Shown here one piece after another: positions 37,105 through 45,231 of a stretch of DNA of 52,022 nt. A model generated the notes under the pieces. That model worked only from the letters and a program-made list of their open reading frames with translations. It searched no databases and had not been told where the DNA came from. Source of the stretch: an uncultured Schlesneria sp. (lineage in GTDB: Bacteria > Planctomycetota > Planctomycetia > Planctomycetales > Planctomycetaceae). Both the position numbers and the translations under genes were made by a program. Numbering within the stretch: position 1 is the stretch's first letter; every line of letters begins with the position of its first letter. The stretch lies in NCBI GenBank assembly GCA_903899985.1, contig CAIULL010000216.1, forward strand, positions 1 through 52,022. The letters run 5' to 3'.

Positions 37105-40083
37105 CTATTTCTGATCTGATTCCAGATATGAAAACAAGTCGCGTAGATCCTGTGGTTTCAGTTGTTTGTAAAGATCGTCCGGCATCAGCGAGATTTGTGA
37201 TACTCGCATGTCTTCAATTTCGTTTATGCCGATTGTCGTCTTTTCGTTCCGTGCATTGACCAGCGTGACGGAAGCGTCGTCGCGAGTCAGCGGTAACCCC
37301 GTCAGCACGCGACCGTCTTTTGTTTGCACGATATAACTGGCGAACTCTTTTCGAATCACGCTGTTGGGATCGACCAGGCTGATCAGCATAAAGTCACGGT
37401 CTTTGCGGTTCGCCGAGGTCAGGTCGGGTCCCAGCTTCGTTCCCTCGCCGAATAACTGGTGACAGGCGGCACAATGTTTTTTGAAGACAACCTTTCCCAT
37501 GTCAATGTGACCCGCAGATGCGCGCACATCGTTGTTCAGTCGCCTGACTTCGGCCAGTTTTTCTTCCCGGGTTTTGCCAAACTGACCCCAATGCTTGATG
37601 ACCAGGGCGTCCAGTTCTGGATCTTCAAGAAGTGAAATGCGTCTGACCTGTTCGACGGGGACTGACTCTCGGGAAATCCGGCCATCATCCACAGCGACTA
37701 ACCAGGCTTTTGCGAATGATTTGCGACCAAACAACACCTCGCGAATGTGTGATTTCATCGACGGCGAAACAGCCGACTGATGTAAATCAATCAACCTGGT
37801 AGTAATGTTCGCATCGTCAAACCGGCCGAGTGCTTTCAGCGCGGCCATGCGAACAGGTTCAGGATCGCCGGATTGAATCAACTCCAGCAATGGCCGAACA
37901 ATGTCAGGGTTTCCAAACTCAGCCAACAGACTCAACAAAGCAACACGTTTGTCGGCGTCAAGATGCGGATTCATCGCGCCCTGAACGAGAGCTGGGAATG
38001 ACTCGCGGACATTCAGCATCAGCGCCAATGATAATAACGTAAGGTCGTCCGGTTTCGCCTGCCATCTTGCATGGACGATCTGCGCCAGACCATGTTCGGC
38101 GGCGAGTTTCTTTTGTTCTGATCCTGATTCGTTTCCGGAGCACTCTCTTAATCCTTGAAGAATCGGCAACCATAGTGTGTCGCGCGCTGCGTCGTCAGGG
38201 GCGGCCTTTAATAGCTGAATGACGCAATCCATTCCGGCTTCGGTTCCTTCGGCGGCGTACCGTCGAATAAGTCGAGTCAGCAATGTCTCGCGACCCAAAC
38301 GTGATTTCCAAAGTGAAGGACGAACGAAGCGTCGCATCACTTCGTCTCGGCCCGTCACACTATGCCGCTCAACTGCCCACCACCACAACAAGGGAATGTA
38401 AGGATCATCGCGATCAATGTCTCGGTTAATATTGGCATTGATAATGGGCAGCGCCTGTTGCGCTGGCAGGCGGGCTGCGGTCGATGCAAGTTGCCTTCGA
38501 ACATCGACTGCTGGCTCCCGCTCGGCAAATTTGTCTAATCGATGAGCCATTTCCCCTGACACGCGTCGAGAGTCGCCAAGAAGTCGGACCGTCCACGACC
38601 GGATGGCGGGGTGCGGACTGTTTAATAATTTGTCGCCCAGGATTTCGTCGAAACCACCGATGGCGGCCACGGACCACAGGCCCTCGAGTGCGATGATTTC
38701 ATCCGAATCATTCAGCAGATTTAACAAATCCGATTTGCCTTCCTTTCGGCGAACCAGCTCCATTCGTGCTCGACGAACATACCACTGACTGCGATGCCGA
38801 TGCAGCTTTAATAATTCATCCGTCGTCAGCTTCGTGAAGTCGATGGGGATAGCCGGGCGGGTTCCCTTTGCAGCAAGTCGATAAATCCGTCCATTTGATC
38901 GATCCCAGTCGGCGTCGGGATCGGGGTGTGCCGTCCTGACGTCGTTCCAGTCCGACACATAGACCGCTCCTTCCGGTCCAATGGTCACATCCGTCGGTGC
39001 AAACCAGGTGTCGTTTGCGGCAATAAACCGACCTCCGTGGGCCGTCTTGACAGTCGATTCCCGTCGCGCAACCTCGTGCCAGTAAACCCCATGACCCAAG
39101 AGATCGCCTGCGATATAAGTGTCGCGGAAAGAAGCAGGAAACGAATCTCCCTGGTACACGATTCCGCCAACCGTCACATGTCCTCCCTGAAAATTCTGGT
39201 GAGGTGCGTGATCAAAAAATCCGTAAGCATGCGGGTTGTGTAGGGCACCATGTTTTGCGAAGGACTTGATCAGATAACTTCCCTGAACTCCGTGCAGGAG
39301 CACATGGCCCCCGTAGTTCGTGCTGTAGAACAGTTCGCCCGTGCGGTTAAAGTCCAGGCCCCACGAATTGCCACCCCCTTCGCAGAAGAGTTCGAATTCG
39401 TGCGAAACAGGGTGATATCTCCAGATTCCCTGCTGAAATTCAATTCCGCGGATATTCGCGGTGACAGTGCTCCCCTGGCATCCGTAAAGCCAGCCATCGG
39501 GACCCCAGGTCAACGAGTTGGCGACACTATGTCCGTCCTCCATTCCGAATCCGGTCAGCAGAACCTCGGGATCACCATCCGGAATGTCGTCGCGGTTAAG
39601 GTCGGGATAGAACAACAGGTATGGGACGTTTAAAACAAAAACCCCACCGTGTCCGAACGCAAGACCCGTCGCAAGATTCAACCCCTGAACAAAATCATGG
39701 CTGTTGTCCATCTTCCCGTCGCCATCGGAATCCGACAGGATGGTAATTCGGTCGGCACCCTTGGGGCCGAGTGGTGGTGGTTCAGGGATTCGGTCATATC
39801 TCGTGCGCGAATAACGGTCGACTTGCAATCGTTTCAATCCGGCCGGATTGGGATATTGCAAATATTGGATGACCCACAGACGACCCCGGTCGTCAAACTC
39901 GATGCAGACAGGCTGTCGGACGAGTGGTTCACTGGCGACGACCTGAACCTCAAAGCCATCCGCTACCGTCATTCTTTTGACGGCTTCATCGGGGGTGAAC
40001 CCTTGCGAAAACAGCACCTGCGTTGTCGCGGCAGTCCAAAACCATACCAACGCAAATAACGCAGACTTTGACAACCGGTTCAT
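37105..40083 (-). CDS. PVC-type membrane-bound dehydrogenase with C-terminal heme-binding CxxCH domain
   Basis: This 992-residue exported protein belongs to a family expanded in Planctomycetes and Verrucomicrobia. After a signal peptide comes a six-bladed-propeller-like dehydrogenase domain (about 35-440: GFEVQVVASEPLVRQP, WGPDGWLYGCQGS, GPEGAVYVSDWNDV). A HEAT-like helical region follows (about 450-820), then a c-type heme domain with CAACH near 870 and LGPDLT, and the family's final KTIGINEIEDMRVSQISLMP segment. It probably oxidises a sugar or alcohol in the periplasm and passes electrons to the heme. The ATG at 40083 follows AGGACGGAAGC. The substrate is unknown. Confidence 0.93.
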   Translation of the reverse strand: MNRLSKSALFALVWFWTAATTQVLFSQGFTPDEAVKRMTVADGFEVQVVASEPLVRQPVCIEFDDRGRLWVIQYLQYPNPAGLKRLQVDRYSRTRYDRIPEPPPLGPKGADRITILSDSDGDGKMDNSHDFVQGLNLATGLAFGHGGVFVLNVPYLLFYPDLNRDDIPDGDPEVLLTGFGMEDGHSVANSLTWGPDGWLYGCQGSTVTANIRGIEFQQGIWRYHPVSHEFELFCEGGGNSWGLDFNRTGELFYSTNYGGHVLLHGVQGSYLIKSFAKHGALHNPHAYGFFDHAPHQNFQGGHVTVGGIVYQGDSFPASFRDTYIAGDLLGHGVYWHEVARRESTVKTAHGGRFIAANDTWFAPTDVTIGPEGAVYVSDWNDVRTAHPDPDADWDRSNGRIYRLAAKGTRPAIPIDFTKLTTDELLKLHRHRSQWYVRRARMELVRRKEGKSDLLNLLNDSDEIIALEGLWSVAAIGGFDEILGDKLLNSPHPAIRSWTVRLLGDSRRVSGEMAHRLDKFAEREPAVDVRRQLASTAARLPAQQALPIINANINRDIDRDDPYIPLLWWWAVERHSVTGRDEVMRRFVRPSLWKSRLGRETLLTRLIRRYAAEGTEAGMDCVIQLLKAAPDDAARDTLWLPILQGLRECSGNESGSEQKKLAAEHGLAQIVHARWQAKPDDLTLLSLALMLNVRESFPALVQGAMNPHLDADKRVALLSLLAEFGNPDIVRPLLELIQSGDPEPVRMAALKALGRFDDANITTRLIDLHQSAVSPSMKSHIREVLFGRKSFAKAWLVAVDDGRISRESVPVEQVRRISLLEDPELDALVIKHWGQFGKTREEKLAEVRRLNNDVRASAGHIDMGKVVFKKHCAACHQLFGEGTKLGPDLTSANRKDRDFMLISLVDPNSVIRKEFASYIVQTKDGRVLTGLPLTRDDASVTLVNARNEKTTIGINEIEDMRVSQISLMPDDLYKQLKPQDLRDLFSYLESDQK

Positions 40084-40171
40084 GCTTCCGTCCTGGCTCA
40101 CGACAGTCTTCTTTTCTGATAAGAAGATAGACATGTCGAAGCCCTGACACCAGCAGGCGAAACTTTGAATA

Positions 40172-40287
40172 AAGTCGCAAGATGTCTTGTGCGACTGCTT
40201 AACCGTCTTCGCTTAAGCAGTGCTCTTGATTCCCTGTTCGGAAATGCGAAGCCACTGCGTCAGAGAAGACTCCGACGCAGTGGCAAC
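40172..40287 (-). repeat. Two-hairpin dispersed repeat, copy B
   Basis: Read on the minus strand it starts with the 11-bp stem GCCACTGCGTC/GACGCAGTGGC (40251-40284), continues through a central part and ends CGCACAAGAC. It has the same layout and length as the 41.6 kb copy. It lies between the DUF1571 stop and the PVC-dehydrogenase start. Confidence 0.75.
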
Positions 40288-40307
40288 ACGGAAAAAATCT
40301 CGTCGGA

Positions 40308-41276
40308 CTACTGACGTTTGAATCCATAGTCTTCGTTCGTGTGATCGAAATCGAGAGCGATCAGGTTTGAACGGAACTTAATGTTCGAATAGCTGTAATA
40401 TTCAATGAGCGTCGCTTCGTCGTGTTGCTCGGGGTCTGCAGGTGCATCTCCGTTCAGCCAGCCAAAATTCTTTATGTAAACGGGGACTGACCATTCCTTA
40501 TCAATCAACGTAACTGACTTACGATACTGTTCCGACGATTGCTTGTCTTTGTATTCCACGACAAACGCATGACAGTGGCGACCATCGAACACCTGGTCTT
40601 GCAGCTTTTCGAAGCGAGCAATGTTGTCTTTCTCTAAATCCTGTCGATGGGATTCAACCATCATCTTCGTCAGGCTGTACAGACCTGCTTTTGTGATCGG
40701 ATGTCGTGACTCCGCCATTGCCAGGCTGCCGGTTGGTTCAAGGTTGACTGCAGGAAGGCGTGCTTTCCATCCACCGGGATGAGCCTTCATACGACCATCG
40801 TTTTGCCCTTCGACATACAAGACTTCACGTCCCGCTTCCCCTGTCACCCATTTCAAATAAACGCTGAACGGAGCGTGGCGAACTTTCATTTCCATTTCTT
40901 GTTCGTCGAGCAACTCTCCATTCACCAGCTCTTTTTTCACGAACTGAGCCGTGTAATGAGGGGTTTTCGAAAGGTAGTCCAAACCCTTTTCCAGGATTTG
41001 AATCTTGTATGTGATGTCGTGTGATGCAACTTCTGACGCGCCACCTTGCGCCTGAGAAGAATTCGACTGGACGGATTGTCCCGACATTGACGACTTGGCT
41101 GCCACCATCACAAACGCAGATTTATTCGTGACGCGTCTTGCGATATCGGCACCGGCAGGCGTCGGCGAACTTTCCAGATGCAAGAACAACAAGGCGAAGA
41201 GGGCGACCGAAACGGACATGCCGTTTGCGGTTTGCTGACTGTTCAGACAACAGAACAAACGAAAAAATCGCTTCAT
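40308..41276 (-). CDS. DUF1571 domain exported protein
   Basis: DUF1571 is a domain of unknown function found mainly in planctomycetes. The protein has an N-terminal membrane or signal segment (MSVSVALFALLFLHLE), a low-complexity Ser/Gln part, then the domain from about 95 (GLDYLSKTPHYTAQFVKKE, RHAPFSVYLKWV, GREVLYVEG). The last part FGWLNGDAPADPEQHDEATLIEYYSY is also typical. The fold resembles outer-membrane lipoprotein-sorting proteins (LolA/LolB-like), which suggests, without proof, a role in carrying lipids. The ATG at 41276 follows GGAG at 9 bp. Confidence 0.85.
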   Translation of the reverse strand: MKRFFRLFCCLNSQQTANGMSVSVALFALLFLHLESSPTPAGADIARRVTNKSAFVMVAAKSSMSGQSVQSNSSQAQGGASEVASHDITYKIQILEKGLDYLSKTPHYTAQFVKKELVNGELLDEQEMEMKVRHAPFSVYLKWVTGEAGREVLYVEGQNDGRMKAHPGGWKARLPAVNLEPTGSLAMAESRHPITKAGLYSLTKMMVESHRQDLEKDNIARFEKLQDQVFDGRHCHAFVVEYKDKQSSEQYRKSVTLIDKEWSVPVYIKNFGWLNGDAPADPEQHDEATLIEYYSYSNIKFRSNLIALDFDHTNEDYGFKRQ

Positions 41277-41769
41277 GCGAGAAACTCCGGGATGGAAATA
41301 TGTGAGCAGCTTGGAATGCCAAATCGTTTGACAAATCCCATCCATCCCTGGAGGTTCGATCCGTGAACGAGCGGCGGTTTTCACGCCGAATAATTCGAAA
41401 TTCAGATTGTATTTTGTGGTCTTATAGGGATCGGCGTTTTCTGCTGCAGAATCTGACTACTTTACTTCGCCTCGGCGCCTGTGATTTTTTGTGTTCGATC
41501 CGCCAGGTTTCGCAAACCACTACGACCGGAATTGTTTCGCCAGACGGAGTTCTTCACGAATGCTTCATGAACGACTAGAGTTCAGGTATTCGTGGCACTG
41601 CTTCGGAGTCTTCGGAGAAGCAGTGTCTTCGATTTTGACCTCGTCATCGAAGAGCTCTGCGTGGCCGAAGAGGGTCACACAGTGGCACAAGACTTTTTTT
41701 GCTGCGACAACACACAGGACCAAACATTTGGCGACTTGAGAATCCGGTAACCAGGAAGAAGGAATCACG
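41277..41769. other. Intergenic region with dispersed repeat copy A
   Basis: 493 bp separate two divergent genes. It must contain both promoters and holds the best copy of the two-hairpin repeat (41592-41700). The rest shows no gene or strong structure. Confidence 0.5.
41592..41700 (+). repeat. Two-hairpin dispersed repeat, copy A (best preserved)
   Basis: CACTGCTTC (41596-41604) pairs with GAAGCAGTG (41617-41625) as the first hairpin. A second, GTGGCC...GGTCAC, lies near 41661-41678, and the element ends CAGTGGCACAAGAC before a T-run. The T-run ending gives it a terminator-like 3' edge. Confidence 0.8.
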
Positions 41770-44316
41770 ATGCGTCTTGGCCTGCGGTTGATCCTGATTT
41801 CACTGATGTACTGCCAGGCCGATGATCCGCCAGGGGCGGTTCCTGACCGCGTGTCGGTTGAAGCCCAGCCACTGGCTGCCAACGTTCGACGTGTCATCAC
41901 CACATTGAAAATGCTGGGCACACCCGTTGCCGAAACGGTCGCCACCCCGCTGAACGATGCGATTGAGGCCAATGACTCGGATCGAATCCAAAAAGAACTC
42001 GACATTTTAGTCCTGTTATCGGTCCAGATTAATCCTGAGGAACGAGTCAAGGTACGGCGCGGCCCTGCCAGGGTTGTGCTCCAGCAGTATGGCTTCACAC
42101 CGGTCCTGATCAAAATTTTGAACGGCAGCACGGTGACGAAACGACTGCGGATCATCAGTCCAGAGGCCGGGGCCGTTTACGCGGGCGTTGCGAAACTCAG
42201 TATGCAGCGCCAACAGTCGCTGGAACTGATCGAGAACGAGAATCCCAATCGTCATCAGGGACGGTTCCTGGCCGTTGAGATGTTCACACAACCACCCATG
42301 TCAGATCGACTCAGTGGATTGGAAGTGGAATATGCCATCGCTCTGATCCTCAGTACGGAAGCGGGAAAGCGTGAGGCGACGATTGGATTTGATCTCGGAC
42401 AAGGAGAACAGGATCTGGGATTTCGTGGTGAAGTTCCCGTTTTGTTCTCGGTCCGTCAGGCACACGCCGTTCGGTTGTCGATTCTCGACAACGACGGTTC
42501 TCCAACAACCGCCGCTTTGATCATTCGTGATCAACAGGGCCACGTTTATCCTCCGCAGGCAAAACGGTTGGCCCCGGACTTCTTCTTTCAGCCACAAATC
42601 TACCGAGCCGATGGCGAGACAATTTTATTGCCACCGGGCGAATTCGTCATCCAGAGTGGGCGAGGTCCGGAATATTGGACTCGCGAACAGAAGGTCGTGG
42701 TCAATGATGATTCGGCTGCAAAAGGGGGGCGCAATCAGGACGCGAGTTTCGGGCGTCAGATCAACATTCGACTGGAGCGATGGGTCAACCCTCAGACATA
42801 CGGTTTCTATTCGGGCGACCATCATATCCACGCCGCCGGATGTGCCCATTATACGTCGCCGACGGAAGGTGTTGTTCCGGAAGACATGTTTCGACAAGTG
42901 AAAGGTGAAGGCTTGAATGTCGGCTGTGTCCTCACATGGGGACCCTGCTACGGCTATCAGCGACAGTTTTTCGCACCGAAGCCACACGATGTCAGCGAGC
43001 CGCTGACGATCCTCAAGTATGATCTGGAAATCAGCGGATTTGGTTCACAAGCACTGGGGCACGTCTGTTTACTGAATCTGCAGAATCAGACCTATCCCGG
43101 TTCTGATGGAACCGAAACCAGAGGCTGGCCAAGCTGGACAACGCCCGTCATGCGGTGGGCTAAGGCTCAAGGAGGAATCACCGGCTACGCACACTCCGCC
43201 AGCGGACTGTGGGTTGACCCCGTTCCGGCTGCCAGAAGGCTGTTGAAAAAATACGATTTGGATGGCGACGGTGTACTTTCATCTGATGAGGCACAGCCTG
43301 CGCTCCTTCCCGAGACCTGGGCCGCCATCGACAGCGATGGAGATCGTCGATTAGACGAAATGGAACTTACTGCCAGCCACGATCGAGTCGCCGACCGTTT
43401 ACCGAATCTGGCGATCCCGGAAATGAATGGTGTCGGCGCAATGGAGATTTGCGTGACAACAGCCGAAGGGGTCTGCGATTTCATCAGCGCGATGGATACT
43501 CGCCGTATCCAGGAATGGAATACCTGGTATCATCTGGTGAATTGTGGATTCCCGCTCAAAGTCAGCGGCGAAACCGATTTCCCCTGTATGAGCAGCCGGC
43601 GAGTCGGTCAGGGTCGGGTCTATGTCCAATTACCTTTAGAACGCTCCCCCCTTCCCTCCGACGCTTCAAAGCACCTCGCGCGCATCGACTTCACAGAATG
43701 GTGCATGGGCTTGGCGAAGGGTCGGTCGTACGTGTCCGACGGGTTTGCTCATGCACTCGACTTTCGCGTGAACGGCACGTTTCCCGGAACTGTTGATGTC
43801 GAGTTATCGTCGCCAAGCAAAGTGAAAGTCACGGCCAACGTCTGTTTCGCACCTGAAACACCGGCCACGGTGGCTCAGGGAACGGAAGTCCCGAAGGGAG
43901 GCCTGCGATTGGTCGGGGACACTGTCGAACTGCACGGACCACGCCGCGATGCCGTTGTGCGCGGCGGCGAGCGTTTGGTGGAAATCATCTTCAATGGCCA
44001 ACCAGTGGCGAAGCAATCGGTCCCTGCCGATGGCCAGATTCACAACTTGAAGTTCGAAGTCACAGTCCCACGCAGTGGCTGGATTGCTCTTAGGCATTTT
44101 CCACAGCTACACACAAACCCGGTCAACGTGATCGTCGCAAACAAGCCCATTCGAGCATCCAAGTCGAGTGCCCGCTGGTGCGAGCAAACCATCGAATTAT
44201 TATGGCAGAACCGCGAACGCAATATCATTCCCGCTGAACGAGACGAAGCCCGCCAAACCTTTGAACGGGCGAAAGCCAGATACCGACAAATCGCGGATCA
44301 GTCAGAACTGGAATAA
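41770..44316 (+). CDS. CehA/McbA-family metallohydrolase with EF-hand insertion
   Basis: This 848-residue protein has a hydrophobic N-terminus and a beta-rich region, then a PHP-like metallohydrolase core from about 345 (GDHHIHAAGCAHY), typical of CehA/McbA. Within the core, between the AKAQGGITGYAHSAS part and GVGAMEICVTTAEG, two EF-hand calcium loops appear: DLDGDGVLSSDE (about 496-507) and DSDGDRRLDEME (about 521-532). The core resumes with TWYHLVNCGFPLKVSGETDFPC. The ATG at 41770 follows GAAGGAA. It may act outside the cytoplasm on an ester or amide, but the true substrate is unknown. It does not have to degrade carbamates. Confidence 0.85.
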   Translation: MRLGLRLILISLMYCQADDPPGAVPDRVSVEAQPLAANVRRVITTLKMLGTPVAETVATPLNDAIEANDSDRIQKELDILVLLSVQINPEERVKVRRGPARVVLQQYGFTPVLIKILNGSTVTKRLRIISPEAGAVYAGVAKLSMQRQQSLELIENENPNRHQGRFLAVEMFTQPPMSDRLSGLEVEYAIALILSTEAGKREATIGFDLGQGEQDLGFRGEVPVLFSVRQAHAVRLSILDNDGSPTTAALIIRDQQGHVYPPQAKRLAPDFFFQPQIYRADGETILLPPGEFVIQSGRGPEYWTREQKVVVNDDSAAKGGRNQDASFGRQINIRLERWVNPQTYGFYSGDHHIHAAGCAHYTSPTEGVVPEDMFRQVKGEGLNVGCVLTWGPCYGYQRQFFAPKPHDVSEPLTILKYDLEISGFGSQALGHVCLLNLQNQTYPGSDGTETRGWPSWTTPVMRWAKAQGGITGYAHSASGLWVDPVPAARRLLKKYDLDGDGVLSSDEAQPALLPETWAAIDSDGDRRLDEMELTASHDRVADRLPNLAIPEMNGVGAMEICVTTAEGVCDFISAMDTRRIQEWNTWYHLVNCGFPLKVSGETDFPCMSSRRVGQGRVYVQLPLERSPLPSDASKHLARIDFTEWCMGLAKGRSYVSDGFAHALDFRVNGTFPGTVDVELSSPSKVKVTANVCFAPETPATVAQGTEVPKGGLRLVGDTVELHGPRRDAVVRGGERLVEIIFNGQPVAKQSVPADGQIHNLKFEVTVPRSGWIALRHFPQLHTNPVNVIVANKPIRASKSSARWCEQTIELLWQNRERNIIPAERDEARQTFERAKARYRQIADQSELE

Positions 44317-44328
44317 GCCCGCAAACCA

Positions 44329-44395
44329 TCGAAACCCCACTGCCCTGTGGCTGTGGTTAACGGGCCTTCGCACCAGCAAGTATAACTTTTATTGA
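44329..44395 (+). repeat. Dispersed short repeat, second copy of the 4.2-kb element
   Basis: It shares CGAAACCCCAC, then GTGGTTAACGGGCCTT and CCAG with the reverse complement of 4160-4232, in the same order and spacing. The bases between the two CCAC/GTGG arms differ between the copies while a hairpin remains possible. Confidence 0.7.
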
Positions 44396-44473
44396 TACAG
44401 TCCCATTCGGGTTATCAGGAAAGTTACCCACCCGCCCTCTTTCGTCCCGCTGCGAGTCGAAGTCAGAAAAACA

Positions 44474-44599
44474 TCATTCGTCTTTCGAAGTGGTTATCGT
44501 CGCGTCTGTTGATTCAGGTCTCTTTCTGAGATTGTCGTTCCAGAATGCGATCAGGATGAGCAGCAGAAGATCGCAAAATCCGGAGCATGGATCGAACAT
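44474..44599 (-). CDS. Putative 41-residue single-span membrane peptide
   Basis: This short frame begins MFDPCSGFCDLLLLILIAFW and ends with a polar, Thr/Asp/Lys-rich tail. It has one hydrophobic helix (about 10-20) and two N-terminal Cys. The start is preceded by AAGGAGA at 8 bp, one of the best ribosome sites in the window, which supports real translation. It stands alone on the minus strand between two plus-strand genes. No family is recognised; function unknown. Confidence 0.5.
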   Translation of the reverse strand: MFDPCSGFCDLLLLILIAFWNDNLRKRPESTDATITTSKDE

Positions 44600-44721
44600 C
44601 AACTGATTCTCCTTAAATGAAAATGACCTGGTCGAGATTCCCGCGAAGTCGCATAAATATCAAATGCCCTTCATACTTAAACTTCGTCACACCACGAAAA
44701 CCTTAATGGTCAGGAATCCTC

Positions 44722-45231
44722 ATGAAAACCAGCGGTCAATGCCTCAAATGCAACTCTCCGGATCTGGTTCATTTCTCGTCGGTTTCCGATGCTGATTCCA
44801 GAATCCCTCCAAACCAGGAAATGGCGCTGCAAAGAGGATGGTTCACGACTGTAGGAAAGCTCGAAGCTTACGCCTGCAATCAATGTGGCTACGTCGAATT
44901 CTATGTCAAAGACCTGCCGCTGCCACATCAAGCGTCTGACAGGCCGCGAATGACAGATACGATAGTCAATTCCGCATGGGAATTGAATCGATTGATCAAG
45001 CGGGTCACGACGCTCGAACACCTGGCTGCTGTTTCAAGCCACGAAGCAACAGCCGCACAATTATCGCTCGATGCGACGAACACGACCGCGTTTGAGTTTC
45101 ATCATCAAACCGTCGACCTGCTCAAAAAGTTTCTTGGCAGCACGATTGATGACGCACAACGTACGACAGCACTTGAGTTGCTCGAAAAAGTGAACAATCT
45201 ATCGACGTCCGCGCTTATCGACCGCTCATGA
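44722..45231 (+). CDS. Zinc-ribbon protein, hypothetical
   Basis: This 169-residue cytoplasmic protein has an N-terminal zinc ribbon with Cys7, Cys10, Cys52 and Cys55 (CLKC ... CNQCGYVEFYV), then a helical C-terminal part (LIKRVTTLEHLAAV, VDLLKKFLGS). The ribbon resembles a nucleic-acid- or protein-binding module, but no catalytic domain follows. Its last 17 bp overlap the 3' end of the TPR gene on the other strand. Confidence 0.75.
   Translation: MKTSGQCLKCNSPDLVHFSSVSDADSRIPPNQEMALQRGWFTTVGKLEAYACNQCGYVEFYVKDLPLPHQASDRPRMTDTIVNSAWELNRLIKRVTTLEHLAAVSSHEATAAQLSLDATNTTAFEFHHQTVDLLKKFLGSTIDDAQRTTALELLEKVNNLSTSALIDRS

Larger units (their letters stand above)
44317..44721. other. Intergenic region with dispersed repeat and a small ORF
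   Basis: 405 bp between two plus-strand genes. 44329-44395 resembles the reverse complement of 4160-4232. 44474-44599 on the minus strand codes a 41-residue peptide with a strong ribosome site. No terminator with a T-run is clear. Confidence 0.5.
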
